NCBI GenBank assembly: GCA_028289245.1
Contig: JAQGGT010000004.1
Span: forward strand, 186,001 to 250,000
Reading direction: 5' to 3'
Origin: Candidatus Saccharimonadota bacterium
GTDB lineage: Bacteria > Patescibacteriota > Saccharimonadia > Saccharimonadales > UBA4665
Length of the DNA: 64,000 nucleotides
A program made the translations under genes and the position numbers. Positions 44,910-54,114 of this stretch are shown one piece after another. A model generated the notes under the pieces. The model searched no databases. It saw nothing but the letters and a program-made list of their open reading frames with translations, and was not told where the DNA came from. The first letter of the stretch is position 1; every line of letters starts with the position of its first letter.

Positions 44910-45830
44910 ATGCCACTCGCAGAAAAATCCAAAAAAACGACTAGACCCGCGGCGCATCATAAAAAACGCGTTGCCGCGCACCATAAAAAGAACAAAGACT
45001 ACCTCAAGCACTATTGGCCCTACATTCCAATGTTGCTAGTAGTCGTCGTTGGTTTGGCCGTGAACTCACTATGGTCGAGCGCCGGTGGCGTTTTGGGCGC
45101 TAGCAGCGACTTTAGCGCCGATAGCCTACTCGCCAGCACCAATAGCCAACGTCTGGCTGACCACGAATCCGGCCTTACCCTGAACGCGCAGCTGACGAGC
45201 GCCGCCCAGACCAAAGCCAATGACATGGTGGCCCGCAACTACTGGTCGCACAATACGCCCGACGGCAAGGCTCCCTGGACATTTATTATCGCCAGCGGCT
45301 ATAACTACGAAAAAGCCGGCGAAAATCTGGCCTATGGCTTTGATGGCGCCAGCCAAACTATTACTGGCTGGATGAATAGCCCCGAGCACCGGGCCAACAT
45401 CTTGAACGCCGGTTACAAAAACGTCGGCTTCGGGGTGGCCGAATCGCCCAGCTTCCAGGGCAAGCCTAACACCACCGTGGTGGTAGCTATGTATGCCTCG
45501 CCCGGCAATAGCGTCTCGCATATTAGTTTCTCCGTACCCGAGACGACCAGCAATAGTGTCCTCGGTGACAAAACCGAAGAGCTCAATGCCCAACCGGTCT
45601 CCCGAATTCAAATTCTGAGTGGCGGCGGTGCAGCCTGGACCAGCCTGGCGGTTTCGGCTCTTGCCGGCATCGCACTGGTGGTATTTATGATCCGCCATGG
45701 CTACCGAGTCCAACGCCTCGTCACGCGTGGTGAGTTCCTAATTGTGAGCCATCCCTACGTCGATATTGGCATCGTTGTCTTGTTCACCCTCGGCTTCATC
45801 CTGACGCGCACCAGCGGCATCATCCGCTAA
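44910..45830 (+). CDS. Membrane-anchored CAP/SCP-domain protein
   Basis: The 306-residue product has a very basic, His/Lys-rich N-terminus (1-35), a membrane helix (about 37-57), then a CAP domain (about 75-210) with the expected HNTPDGKAP, GENLAYGF and WMNSPEHRANILNAGYKNVG signatures. Two further membrane helices lie near 240-260 and 280-300. CAP proteins act outside the cell and several bind lipids or cleave peptides; the role here is not known. The basic His-rich tail faces the cytoplasm by the positive-inside rule. It is isolated between the methyltransferase and dnaE. Confidence 0.9.
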   Translation: MPLAEKSKKTTRPAAHHKKRVAAHHKKNKDYLKHYWPYIPMLLVVVVGLAVNSLWSSAGGVLGASSDFSADSLLASTNSQRLADHESGLTLNAQLTSAAQTKANDMVARNYWSHNTPDGKAPWTFIIASGYNYEKAGENLAYGFDGASQTITGWMNSPEHRANILNAGYKNVGFGVAESPSFQGKPNTTVVVAMYASPGNSVSHISFSVPETTSNSVLGDKTEELNAQPVSRIQILSGGGAAWTSLAVSALAGIALVVFMIRHGYRVQRLVTRGEFLIVSHPYVDIGIVVLFTLGFILTRTSGIIR

Positions 45831-45878
45831 GCACAGCTCCGGTTGCTTCCGTCTCGCTTTTCATGCCTACCAGCTTCC

Positions 45879-48800
45879 TTACTGGAGCTTGATGTTATCG
45901 GCCCCGACAAGTTCGCGGAGCTGCTCGACGGCAGTGCTAGCCCGGTCGACACCGGCCGGCAGCTTGATGGCTTGGCGAGCTTCGGCGTCGCCAAGAACTA
46001 GGATAACTTCGGTCGAGCCGCGGTTGGCATCTAAAGTTTGCTTGAGAGACAGCAGCATCGCTTGGTCTTTACTGCTGGCGACGCGGATATAGAGCTTCTG
46101 GTCTTCGGGAGTTTTTTCAGTGATGGCTTTGGCGCCAGGACCGACCATGGAGCTGACTTTGATCTTGGGCACCTTCAAGGTTTTATTGCGGCCAGTAGCC
46201 TGATATGAGGTGGCTTGCTGGGTGGTAATTTCGCGGGCGTCATCGGCCAGAATCTTGACATCGTTGCTAAGATTGCCGTCGCGATCTTTAGCGTTAACTT
46301 TGCCGCGAATTAGCACGATCCGGTCGCGCTCCCAAAGTCCAACGGTTTGCATGAAGGTGTTAGGAAACAGGATGACTTCCATTTCGCCGGAGGTATCCTC
46401 CAGTTTTACAAAGGCCATTTTCTTGCCATTTTTTGTGGTGATCTCGCGAAAATCGACAATAGCACCACCAACGGTGACGTTTTTGCCGTCGTGACCAGCT
46501 TTGATAGTGTTGAGCGGCACGGTTTGTTCGCTGAGGTAATCTTTGAAGATCTCTAGCGGGTGTTGGCTCAGGTAAAGCCCTAGCAGTTCGCGCTCCCAGA
46601 TGAGCTGTTCGCGTTTGTCGACAGGTGTAGTGGGCGGTTGGAGGTCTAGCTTCGGTGCTTCAAACACCTGCTCATCACCGCTGCTCATACCGAAAATGTC
46701 AGTTTGGCCGCTGCTAACCTGCTTCTGGACCCTTTGCGCAAAGGCGAGCAAGGTGTCCATGTTGTGCAGCAAGGTCGAGCGCTCGCCGTAGCGATCGAAG
46801 GCACCGGCTTTGATAAGACTTTCAATGGCCTTTTTATTGACTACGCGGCAGTTAACACGGCTCAAGAAATCTTCGATGGTCGTAAATTTGCCCTCGGTGC
46901 GGGCCCGCAAAATCTCTTCGACGGCGCCGGTACCCACGTTTTTGATGGCCGCCATACCGAAACGGATTTGGTTGGTTTCTTTGACGACGGCGAACTCTAC
47001 GAAGGACTCGTTGACGTCCGGCGGCAAAACCTTCAGTCCCATGTGAGTACACTCGGCGATTTCAATGGCCAGGCGATCGGTGTCGTCGTAATCGCTGGTC
47101 ATCAGGGCGGCCATAAAGGCGGCCGGGTAGTGCGCTTTAAGGTAGGCAGTCTGGTAGGAAATCATCCCGTAACAGGCGGAGTGCGACTTGTTAAAACAGT
47201 AATCTGCAAAGCCTAGCAGATCCTTCCAGAACTTTTCGATCACCGGTCGCGGTACGCCGTTGGCGACGGCGCCGTCGACGAATTTGACCTGCATTTTATT
47301 CATCACATCGACTTTTTTCTTACCGATGGCTTTACGCAGCGTATCGGCCTCACCACCGGTGAAGCCACAGACGTCGCGACTGATCTGCATCACCTGCTCT
47401 TGGTAGACCAGGACGCCAAAGGTAGTCTCCAGGGCACCCTGCATCAGCGGGTGGGCGTAGGCCACATCCTCGAGTCCGTTCTTACGCTTAATGAAGCTGT
47501 CGGTCAGGCCAGCACTTAACGGCCCGGGGCGATACAGCGCACCCATCGCGATCACATCGTCGAATTCGGTGGCCTTTAGCTCACGGAGGTAACGCTTCAT
47601 ACCGCTCGATTCGAACTGGAAGACGCCGGTAGTGTCGCCGCGCTGTAGCAGCTCGTAGGTAAGGTCATCATCGAGCGGCAGGTTGTTAATATCGATTTCT
47701 TCGCCGTACACGCGGCGGATAATACGCAGGGTGTTATTGATTACGGTTAAGTTAGAGAGGCCAAGAAAGTCCATCTTGAGCAATCCGAGCTCTTCGACCG
47801 GGTCTTTGGGGTATTGGGTGGCGACGACGCCCTTTTGGGCCATTTCCAGCGGCGCAAATTTGACGATATCATCAGGGGCAATCACCACGCCAGCAGCGTG
47901 GATACCGTGTGAGCGAATCGTGCCTTCAACGCGCACGGCTAGATCAAAGACTTCGCGCGCTTTGTCGTTAGTCTCGTACTCGTGCTTGAGGTCTGGGTCT
48001 TTTTTGAGCGAAGTCTCTAGTGGGATGTGACGGCCCTGCACCGGCGCCGGAATCATCTTCGACCAGCGATCAGCCTCGGCGTAGGGAACCTGGAGCACGC
48101 GAGCCACATCTCGGACGGCGTTACGCGCAGCCATCGTGCCAAAGGTAACGATGTTAGCGACGCGCTCCTGGCCATATTTGTCAGCGCAATATTGGATGAC
48201 TTCGTCACGGCGAGTATCCTGGATATCGATATCAACATCCGGCATTGAGATACGGTCGGGGTTCAGGAAGCGCTCAAAAAGTAGGTCGTACTTCAGCGGA
48301 TCGAGCTCGGTGATCTTTAGGGCATAAGAAATAATCGAGCCGGCCGCTGAGCCACGGCCCGGGCCAAAGACAATGCCCTGGTCCTTCCCCCAGTTCATAA
48401 AGTCGGCAATAATCAAGAAGTAGCCGTTAAAGCCCATTTGCTCGATGACCCCAAGCTCATACTCAGCGCGGTCCAGAACGGCCGGCGCCAGCACCGCCTT
48501 GATTGCGTCGATGGTCATAGTTTTTGATACGTCTTCGGCCACGCCGCCATAGCGCCAGGCCAAGCCTTGGTAAGTCAGCTTATCAAGATACGATTTTTCG
48601 TCCTCGCCTGCTGGAACCGGGAATTTGGGGATCAAAATCTTACCCAGCTCAATTTCGAGGTTACAGCGATCGGCAATGGCCTTGGTGTTAGTGATCACCT
48701 CCGGGTGTGCGCTGCCCCAGCGCTCGATCAGCTCCAGCGGCGGCACAACATGCAGCGGGTAGTCTTTGAGAGACATGCGCTTCTCATCGGCCAGGAAGGC

Positions 48801-49523
48801 GCCGGTACCCACACAGAGTAGAATTTCGTGGGCATCTTGATCTTCGTGCTTGAGGTAGTGGGCATCACAAGTCAGCGCCACCGGGATATCGAGCTCGGCA
48901 CCGAGTTTGAGCACTTGCTCGTTAATTGCACCTTGCTCGGCACTGTAGAGCGGATTTTGGGGGTGGCCGTGATCTTGGATCTCCAGGTAGTAGCGGTCGC
49001 CGAACACGCTTTTGTACCAGCTGGCGACCTCCTTGGCTTGGTCGTACTGCCCATTACGCAGGGCGTCACCAACCTCGCCACCCATACAGGCGCTCAGGGC
49101 GATGATGCCTTCGTTATATTTCTCGAGCAGCTCGTGGTCGACGCGGGGGTAGTAATAATAGCCGTCAAGGTTGGCCGTTGTCGACAGCTGCATCAAGTTC
49201 TGATAGCCCTGATGGTTCATGGCCAGTAAGATCAGGTGAAAACGCTGCTTATCCTTTTGCGGGTCTTTGTCGGTGTGCTTGCGGGCCGCCACATACGTTT
49301 CGATGCCGATAATCGGCTTCACACCGGCCTCATGGCCTTTCTTGTAAAAATCGATGGCACCGGAGAGCGTACCGTGATCGGTCATGGCCACGGCTTCCAT
49401 CCCAGTCTCTTTGGCAAAATTAAACAGCGCCGGCAGTTTGGTCAGACCATCAAGCAAGCTATATTGTGTATGATTGTGCAGATGAACGTAATCGCTCGCC
49501 TGTAACTGTGCCTGGGACGACAT
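45879..49523 (-). CDS. dnaE: DNA polymerase III subunit alpha
   Basis: The replicative polymerase, 1214 residues. The N-terminal PHP domain (about 10-290) retains metal-ligand motifs HLHNHTQYS and MTDHG. The catalytic palm has PDVDIDIQD (about 425-433) and the GRGSAAGSI loop just before it. Tandem HhH and a C-terminal OB fold (VTVGGAIVDFREI ..., about 1000-1080) follow. A -10-like TATAAT lies upstream and GGGGGAG precedes the ATG at 11 nt. Confidence 0.97.
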   Translation of the reverse strand: MSSQAQLQASDYVHLHNHTQYSLLDGLTKLPALFNFAKETGMEAVAMTDHGTLSGAIDFYKKGHEAGVKPIIGIETYVAARKHTDKDPQKDKQRFHLILLAMNHQGYQNLMQLSTTANLDGYYYYPRVDHELLEKYNEGIIALSACMGGEVGDALRNGQYDQAKEVASWYKSVFGDRYYLEIQDHGHPQNPLYSAEQGAINEQVLKLGAELDIPVALTCDAHYLKHEDQDAHEILLCVGTGAFLADEKRMSLKDYPLHVVPPLELIERWGSAHPEVITNTKAIADRCNLEIELGKILIPKFPVPAGEDEKSYLDKLTYQGLAWRYGGVAEDVSKTMTIDAIKAVLAPAVLDRAEYELGVIEQMGFNGYFLIIADFMNWGKDQGIVFGPGRGSAAGSIISYALKITELDPLKYDLLFERFLNPDRISMPDVDIDIQDTRRDEVIQYCADKYGQERVANIVTFGTMAARNAVRDVARVLQVPYAEADRWSKMIPAPVQGRHIPLETSLKKDPDLKHEYETNDKAREVFDLAVRVEGTIRSHGIHAAGVVIAPDDIVKFAPLEMAQKGVVATQYPKDPVEELGLLKMDFLGLSNLTVINNTLRIIRRVYGEEIDINNLPLDDDLTYELLQRGDTTGVFQFESSGMKRYLRELKATEFDDVIAMGALYRPGPLSAGLTDSFIKRKNGLEDVAYAHPLMQGALETTFGVLVYQEQVMQISRDVCGFTGGEADTLRKAIGKKKVDVMNKMQVKFVDGAVANGVPRPVIEKFWKDLLGFADYCFNKSHSACYGMISYQTAYLKAHYPAAFMAALMTSDYDDTDRLAIEIAECTHMGLKVLPPDVNESFVEFAVVKETNQIRFGMAAIKNVGTGAVEEILRARTEGKFTTIEDFLSRVNCRVVNKKAIESLIKAGAFDRYGERSTLLHNMDTLLAFAQRVQKQVSSGQTDIFGMSSGDEQVFEAPKLDLQPPTTPVDKREQLIWERELLGLYLSQHPLEIFKDYLSEQTVPLNTIKAGHDGKNVTVGGAIVDFREITTKNGKKMAFVKLEDTSGEMEVILFPNTFMQTVGLWERDRIVLIRGKVNAKDRDGNLSNDVKILADDAREITTQQATSYQATGRNKTLKVPKIKVSSMVGPGAKAITEKTPEDQKLYIRVASSKDQAMLLSLKQTLDANRGSTEVILVLGDAEARQAIKLPAGVDRASTAVEQLRELVGADNIKLQ

Positions 49524-49720
49524 TGCTGCTAGTGCTCCCCCGTGATGTTTTACCCCTAATAATTGCTTATCCTAATTATACTGCCAGCAACGGCATTTTG
49601 CTAAGCCCCGGGCCAAGTTTTACAACACAATTAACGGCCCGTAGAATCAACGGACAAGACCTGACAAGGCTGCCAGTACGTCAGTCACCTCACGGGTACT
49701 GGGGGCCGGATAGAGGCCGG
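49524..49720. other. Intergenic region between dnaE and the YtxH-like gene
   Basis: These 197 bases hold the dnaE promoter region (TATAAT on the minus strand near 49575) and a short GC-rich inverted repeat (GGCCGG near 49705-49722) just after the stop of the YtxH-like gene. The repeat has no T-run, so it is only a weak terminator candidate. No RNA gene was recognised. Confidence 0.5.
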
Positions 49721-50131
49721 CTACTTCTGGAGGAAATCTTTGATGTGGTCGATGGCGTGGCGGGCGTCTTTGATGGCCTTTTTAAGGTCTTTGTCGCTCG
49801 CGTCACCTTTTTTGGCAAGCTTGGCCAGTTCGGAGAGTTTATCCTTGCTGTCTTTGGCGACGCCAACCAGCTTGTCGAGTTCCTTTTGCGCCTTGCCGCT
49901 CATATCACCGCCTTTATCTTTGGCCTCACCGACGAAGTGGTCGAGTTCTTTGTGCACTCCCTTGAGCTGCTTCTCAACTTCCGAGATTCCATCATCGACG
50001 GCATCTTTGAGTTCGGCACGGGTTTGCTTACCGCTCTTAGGTGCGGTGAGAATACCGGCGATATAGCCAGCCGCCCCGGCCACCGCGGCCCCGATGGCCA
50101 ATTTTTTGAGTTTCTTGGTAGCCTTACCCAT
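49721..50131 (-). CDS. YtxH-like membrane protein
   Basis: The 136-residue product has a basic start, one hydrophobic segment (about 11-29, AIGAAVAGAAGYIAGILTA) and the PKSGKQTRAEL that follows it in YtxH-type proteins. The rest is a highly charged Lys/Asp/Glu helical region likely to form a coiled coil. YtxH-like proteins are stress- or envelope-associated, but their function is unknown. It starts 8 bp after the next small membrane gene with a strong AGGAGG, so the two are cotranscribed. Confidence 0.8.
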   Translation of the reverse strand: MGKATKKLKKLAIGAAVAGAAGYIAGILTAPKSGKQTRAELKDAVDDGISEVEKQLKGVHKELDHFVGEAKDKGGDMSGKAQKELDKLVGVAKDSKDKLSELAKLAKKGDASDKDLKKAIKDARHAIDHIKDFLQK

Positions 50132-50139
50132 AGCGCCTC

Positions 50140-50391
50140 CTATTTCTTAACCTTATTGACCATGTCGACAATATTTTTAATAACCTTAAATGCCGCCAGC
50201 GGACCGGAGGCATTCTTGACGACATCGGCGGCAGATTCCACCGAATCAACCACCGATTCGGCTTTGGCGACGATTTGCTTAACACTTTTTACGAGCTTAA
50301 TAATGAGGATAGCAGCGGTGATTGCTAGTAACAGGAACAGTGCCAGAAACACAGATAGGATAATAAGTAGGACATCTTCAGTAGTATTCAT
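50140..50391 (-). CDS. Small single-helix membrane protein
   Basis: The 83-residue product has one long N-terminal hydrophobic helix (about 7-32) and an amphipathic helical tail with Ala/Val/Lys heptads, a layout seen in DUF948-like proteins, though this assignment is weak. It is followed after 8 bp by the YtxH-like gene; YtxH and DUF948 genes are often neighbours in other bacteria, which supports the pairing. Confidence 0.7.
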   Translation of the reverse strand: MNTTEDVLLIILSVFLALFLLLAITAAILIIKLVKSVKQIVAKAESVVDSVESAADVVKNASGPLAAFKVIKNIVDMVNKVKK

Positions 50392-50419
50392 ACCCCCACT
50401 GTAGCGTACTTTTTAATAA

Positions 50420-51322
50420 TTACTGTAACTTTTTTCGCAGAAAGTCTTTGAGGGCCGGGCCGACGTCTTCACGGTCCAAGGCAAAATCAAAGACGGTTTT
50501 GAGGTATTCCAGTTTGTCACCGGTGTCGTAATAGCGGCTATCCTTGATTTTGCAACCAAAAAATTCTTTACCGGCCTGAATCATTGGCTCGAGTACATAG
50601 GTGGTGAGGTAAAACTCTTGATCATCAGGCAAGGTGGCGCGGGCACCATCGAGATAACTGAGTACATCGGGCGTCAACAGATAGCCGCCAACACTAGCAA
50701 AGTTTGACGGCGCGGCGGCTTTGCCGGGCTTTTCGACTAGCTTGGTCATTTTGAGTACGTCGTCGCTCACTGTTTCACCGGCTACCACACCATACCGTTC
50801 AAACTCCGCCTCCGACTCAATTTCGATGCACGGAAAAATACTGCCACCGAGCTGCTCGTAGAGGCTAATCATCTGACTAAAACGGTTCGGTGCAGCGGTG
50901 ATCAGGTCGTCGGCATAGGTGTAAATAAAAGGTTCATCACCGATGAGATGGGCGGCGTTCATGATCGGCGTCGCGGATCCGTAAGGGCCCTTTTGGCGCA
51001 CAAAAGCAAAGTTGGCCAGATTGGCAATCTCGTTAATCTGATCAAGATACGGTTGCTTCTTCGGTCCACCAGCCAGTAAGTTAGCGACCAGATCTTGGTT
51101 TGGAGCATCAAAATGATCTTCAATTGCCCGCTTAGAATAATTGCTGACGATAATAATATCTTTAATGCCCGCCTCGACAAGCTGTTCTACTACATACTGG
51201 ATGATTGGTTTATCGACCAGTGGCAGCATTTCCTTCGGCATGGCCTTGGTCTGCGGCAAAAAGCGCGTGCCAAACCCGGCGGCAGCTATCACAGCTTTGG
51301 TTACGGTCGTGTTTGTTGCCAT
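50420..51322 (-). CDS. galU: UTP-glucose-1-phosphate uridylyltransferase
   Basis: Makes UDP-glucose from UTP and glucose-1-phosphate, a precursor of surface glycans. The 300-residue product has the nucleotide-binding signature AAGFGTRFLPQTKAMPKEML at the N-terminus, the PLVDKPIIQYVVEQ segment, and the conserved VEKP and GDKLEYLK blocks further on. The length is typical. AGGAGG precedes the ATG. It is upstream of the two small membrane-protein genes and may share a transcript with them. Confidence 0.96.
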   Translation of the reverse strand: MATNTTVTKAVIAAAGFGTRFLPQTKAMPKEMLPLVDKPIIQYVVEQLVEAGIKDIIIVSNYSKRAIEDHFDAPNQDLVANLLAGGPKKQPYLDQINEIANLANFAFVRQKGPYGSATPIMNAAHLIGDEPFIYTYADDLITAAPNRFSQMISLYEQLGGSIFPCIEIESEAEFERYGVVAGETVSDDVLKMTKLVEKPGKAAAPSNFASVGGYLLTPDVLSYLDGARATLPDDQEFYLTTYVLEPMIQAGKEFFGCKIKDSRYYDTGDKLEYLKTVFDFALDREDVGPALKDFLRKKLQ

Positions 51323-51471
51323 GTGCCTCCTCTAAAAACACATCGTACTACAGATGCGGAGCGCTGCCAATTAAATTACCGGCAGGCTTGACTAATATAT
51401 TGAGGGGTGTCATTGTAAAGCCAGTTTCTAGCCAGAAACCAGCACCTTTCTACCCATTGAGAGGAATTACC

Positions 51472-51936
51472 ATGCCCTTCGACTACGCCGTAAGGACGCG
51501 GTCATACATCGATCTCAGCCAGGCTACGCCTGAAGACCGCATCAAGGTAACGCTCTCTGACCAGCAGATCATCACTCTGCGTATGCAGAAAGAGAGCCAA
51601 CAGCGTTCCGGCCGCCTGGTGGTGGACCTCGAGCACACTACCTCAAGCATCTTGGAGGCCTTGTACCAGTCAATCATCGCCAACGAGCGCCGGCATCAGC
51701 GCGGGTGGTTTGGCAATTCGGTTCCCTCGCTCGACAAAGTGCGTGCCACCGCGCGGCTCGAAGTGAGCATCAACGCCAGCGGCGATGCTTTTGACGACTC
51801 ACCACGTCCCGGAGAGCGCCTGTGCATCATGGCAACGCTTCCCGGGCGTGGTGGCAGTGGCTGGCACACACCGCAAGAGGTCGCGAAGGTCGAGTTCTAC
51901 ACCCTCCATGCGGTCCCGACCAGCAATTCAGGCTAG
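51472..51936 (+). CDS. Unknown orphan protein
   Basis: The 154-residue product starts at the ATG at 51472, preceded by GAGAGGA at 8 nt. A longer in-frame extension upstream is antisense to galU and not coding. It is moderately charged, with a helical middle (RLVVDLEHTTSSILEALYQ) and a Gly/Arg-rich C-terminal half containing a strand (RLCIMATLPGRG). No membrane segment or family is recognised. It is a single-gene unit with its own strong terminator, which suggests a stand-alone function. Confidence 0.7.
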   Translation: MPFDYAVRTRSYIDLSQATPEDRIKVTLSDQQIITLRMQKESQQRSGRLVVDLEHTTSSILEALYQSIIANERRHQRGWFGNSVPSLDKVRATARLEVSINASGDAFDDSPRPGERLCIMATLPGRGGSGWHTPQEVAKVEFYTLHAVPTSNSG

Positions 51937-51942
51937 GGCTCT

Positions 51943-51997
51943 ACCGCACGAGCAGGTGCAGATGATGACTATTGTCATCGCTCCCTGCTCGTGCGGT
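51943..51997 (+). terminator. Strong terminator of the orphan gene
   Basis: The arms at 51943-51955 (ACCGCACGAGCAG) and 51985-51997 form a perfect 13-bp stem, with a nested GATGAC/GTCATC stem inside, followed by TTTTTAC. It starts six bases after the stop codon of the gene at 51472-51936. Confidence 0.9.
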
Positions 51998-52060
51998 TTT
52001 TACTAATAGCAGCCACTAGTAATCATACTAAAGCTTATAATTGTCAATGTCTGCCCCTTG

Positions 52061-53530
52061 CTAGACGCCGAGCTGTTGCCGGATGAGCTGACCGGCCAGT
52101 GCCGGGTTGGCCTTGCCCTGGGATAACTTCATAACTTGGCCCGTTAAGAAGCCGATAGCCTTCATTTCGCCAGCTTTGACGTCTTCAGCAGCTTTCGGAT
52201 TGTCGGCAATGACTTGGCTCACGATGGCGGCAATCGCGCCTTCATCGGATTCCTGGATGTAGCCCTTATCGGTCGCGAAGGCTTCGATGTTGGCCGGTAG
52301 ACTGGCCGCGCCAAGCAGGTCAATAATCAGCGCTTTGGCATTGGTGGAGCTCAGTTTATTGGCACTAACCAGCGCCGCCACGGCGCGGTACAGTGTGAGG
52401 CGCTCGATGGGCTGACGCTCGCCGGATTGCTCTCTGACAAACGGCACGTCGACATTTACCAGCCAGGTGGCCAGCTGCTTGGCCAGTGGACCTTCGTCGA
52501 TAACCGCCTCGAGTAGCTCCAAGTAATGCTCATCGGCAAAGTCGACATGGGCATCAATGAGCGTTTCGGTCTGGGCGGTATCGAGGCCGAGCGAGCTCAG
52601 TCGTTGGCGCCAGACATCAGGCATGACGGGCATGCCAGCTTTAATCTCAGCAATATAGTCCTCACTCAGCACTACTGGCGGAATGTCCGGATCTGGCATG
52701 TAGCGATAATCGTCGGCATTCTCTTTGGAGCGCTGGCTGAAGGTGCGCTGTTTGGCGTCATCCCAGCCGCGGGTTTCCTGGACGATAGCCTCACCCTTTT
52801 CGAGGCGTTCGATCTGGCGGTTAACCTCGTATTCGATGGCTTTTTCAACCGACCGGAAGCTGTTGAGATTTTTGGTCTCCGAACGGGTACCAAGCTGACT
52901 GGTTTTCGAGACGCTGACGTTAACGTCAAAGCGCATGTTGCCGTAGTACAAGTTGGCGTCGGAGACATCGGCGTAGCGCATGCGCAAGTAGAGCTCGCGG
53001 GCGTAGGCTTTGGCCTCAGCCGCCGAATGCATGTCCGGTTCACTGACGATCTCTAACAGCGGCGTACCGGCCCGGTTAAGGTCGACCAGGCTGTAATCTT
53101 TGCCGGCCGGGTGGGTGCTCTTACCAGCGTCTTCTTCCATATGCGCCCGAGTGATACCGATTGTCCTTACTTCACCGTCAATGGTAATTTGCAGGCTACC
53201 CTTGCCGATGATAGGCTCGTCGTACTGGCTGATCTGGTAGCCCTTGGGCAAATCAGGATAAAAGTAGTGTTTGCGATCGAATTTGCTAAATCGCTCCGGC
53301 TCAGTACCCAGCGCAAAAGCCGCTTTAACAGCCAGGCGGAGCGCTTCTTGGTTGAGTACCGGCAGTGCGCCGGGCATACCAAAATCGATGTGGCTCACCA
53401 GGGTGTTAGCCGGCGCCTCGCGGGCATCATTACCGACAGCCGAGAAGAGTTTAGTCTGGGTCTTGAGCTGGACATGGCACTCGATACCGATGGTGGTGGT
53501 GTACTGGTCGCGAACTTCTGGCTTGAGCAT
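52061..53530 (-). CDS. gatB: Aspartyl/glutamyl-tRNA amidotransferase subunit B
   Basis: GatB binds mischarged Glu-tRNA-Gln or Asp-tRNA-Asn and activates its side chain for amidation. The 489-residue product has IGIECHVQLKTQTKLF, the HxDxxxPG region (IDFGMPGALPVLN), PKGYQISQYDEP, the kinase-like core and the C-terminal YqeY-like tail (MKAIGFLTGQVMKLSQGKANP). Its ATG overlaps the stop of the membrane protein upstream by one base (TAATG), so it is translationally coupled inside the gatCAB operon. Confidence 0.97.
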   Translation of the reverse strand: MLKPEVRDQYTTTIGIECHVQLKTQTKLFSAVGNDAREAPANTLVSHIDFGMPGALPVLNQEALRLAVKAAFALGTEPERFSKFDRKHYFYPDLPKGYQISQYDEPIIGKGSLQITIDGEVRTIGITRAHMEEDAGKSTHPAGKDYSLVDLNRAGTPLLEIVSEPDMHSAAEAKAYARELYLRMRYADVSDANLYYGNMRFDVNVSVSKTSQLGTRSETKNLNSFRSVEKAIEYEVNRQIERLEKGEAIVQETRGWDDAKQRTFSQRSKENADDYRYMPDPDIPPVVLSEDYIAEIKAGMPVMPDVWRQRLSSLGLDTAQTETLIDAHVDFADEHYLELLEAVIDEGPLAKQLATWLVNVDVPFVREQSGERQPIERLTLYRAVAALVSANKLSSTNAKALIIDLLGAASLPANIEAFATDKGYIQESDEGAIAAIVSQVIADNPKAAEDVKAGEMKAIGFLTGQVMKLSQGKANPALAGQLIRQQLGV

Positions 53531-54114
53531 TACAGGATCTTCCCTTTTGGCAGTTTACGAGGTTTGGCGGGCGCTTTGGCGGCTACGGGCCGTTTAGTGG
53601 CTGAACGGGGCACTTTCTTGGTAGCCGGCTTGACAAGGGCAACATCGGGGGCCCCGGGAGCAACAATTTTCACCGGGTCGGTGGTCTCAGCAACCACTTT
53701 GCGTTCACTCAGGGCGCCAAGATCTTTCAGCGCCTGGCGAAAGCCACCCAGTGCTTCAAGCGTATCTTGCTTGCTAACTTTTTTAAGGCTTTCGGCTTCA
53801 ATACGATTGCGCAGTTTGTGGCCAAACCAAACACCTTCGTTATTGGTAAGATCGTGCTGGGCAGTAACCAGCCGCTCGCCCGTTGTCTTGCCCTTGTAGT
53901 GGCGGCGCTTCAGGACGTCATCCAGCAGTTTGTCGGCTTCGGCGATAGCCTGTGGCCAGGTACCTTTGTCGGCGCACCGCTTCTGGACGGCCTGCCAGCG
54001 TTTAGTGCAACTGTCGACGTTAACTTTACGCGGGCGGCGCTTGAACACCACGATAGCTATCAGCAAAACAATAACCGCCGCCGCAATCAGTATGGCTATC
54101 AGCTCGCTGTTCAT
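53530..54114 (-). CDS. Membrane-anchored basic protein inside the gatCAB operon
   Basis: The 194-residue product begins with one membrane helix (about 4-23), then a cytoplasmic helical domain (about 30-140) with conserved-looking Trp and Arg (KRWQAVQKRCADKGTWPQAI, LVTAQHDLTNNEGVWFGHKL) and a Lys/Pro/Ala-rich basic tail (about 155-194). No family is recognised, although similar genes occur near gatA in other Saccharibacteria as far as I recall. It overlaps gatA by four bases and gatB by one base, so it is expressed with the amidotransferase. Confidence 0.85.
   Translation of the reverse strand: MNSELIAILIAAAVIVLLIAIVVFKRRPRKVNVDSCTKRWQAVQKRCADKGTWPQAIAEADKLLDDVLKRRHYKGKTTGERLVTAQHDLTNNEGVWFGHKLRNRIEAESLKKVSKQDTLEALGGFRQALKDLGALSERKVVAETTDPVKIVAPGAPDVALVKPATKKVPRSATKRPVAAKAPAKPRKLPKGKIL

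Noticed and set aside
49700-49722. Terminator or small RNA after the YtxH-like gene
   Set aside because: Only a short GC-rich repeat without a T-run is present.
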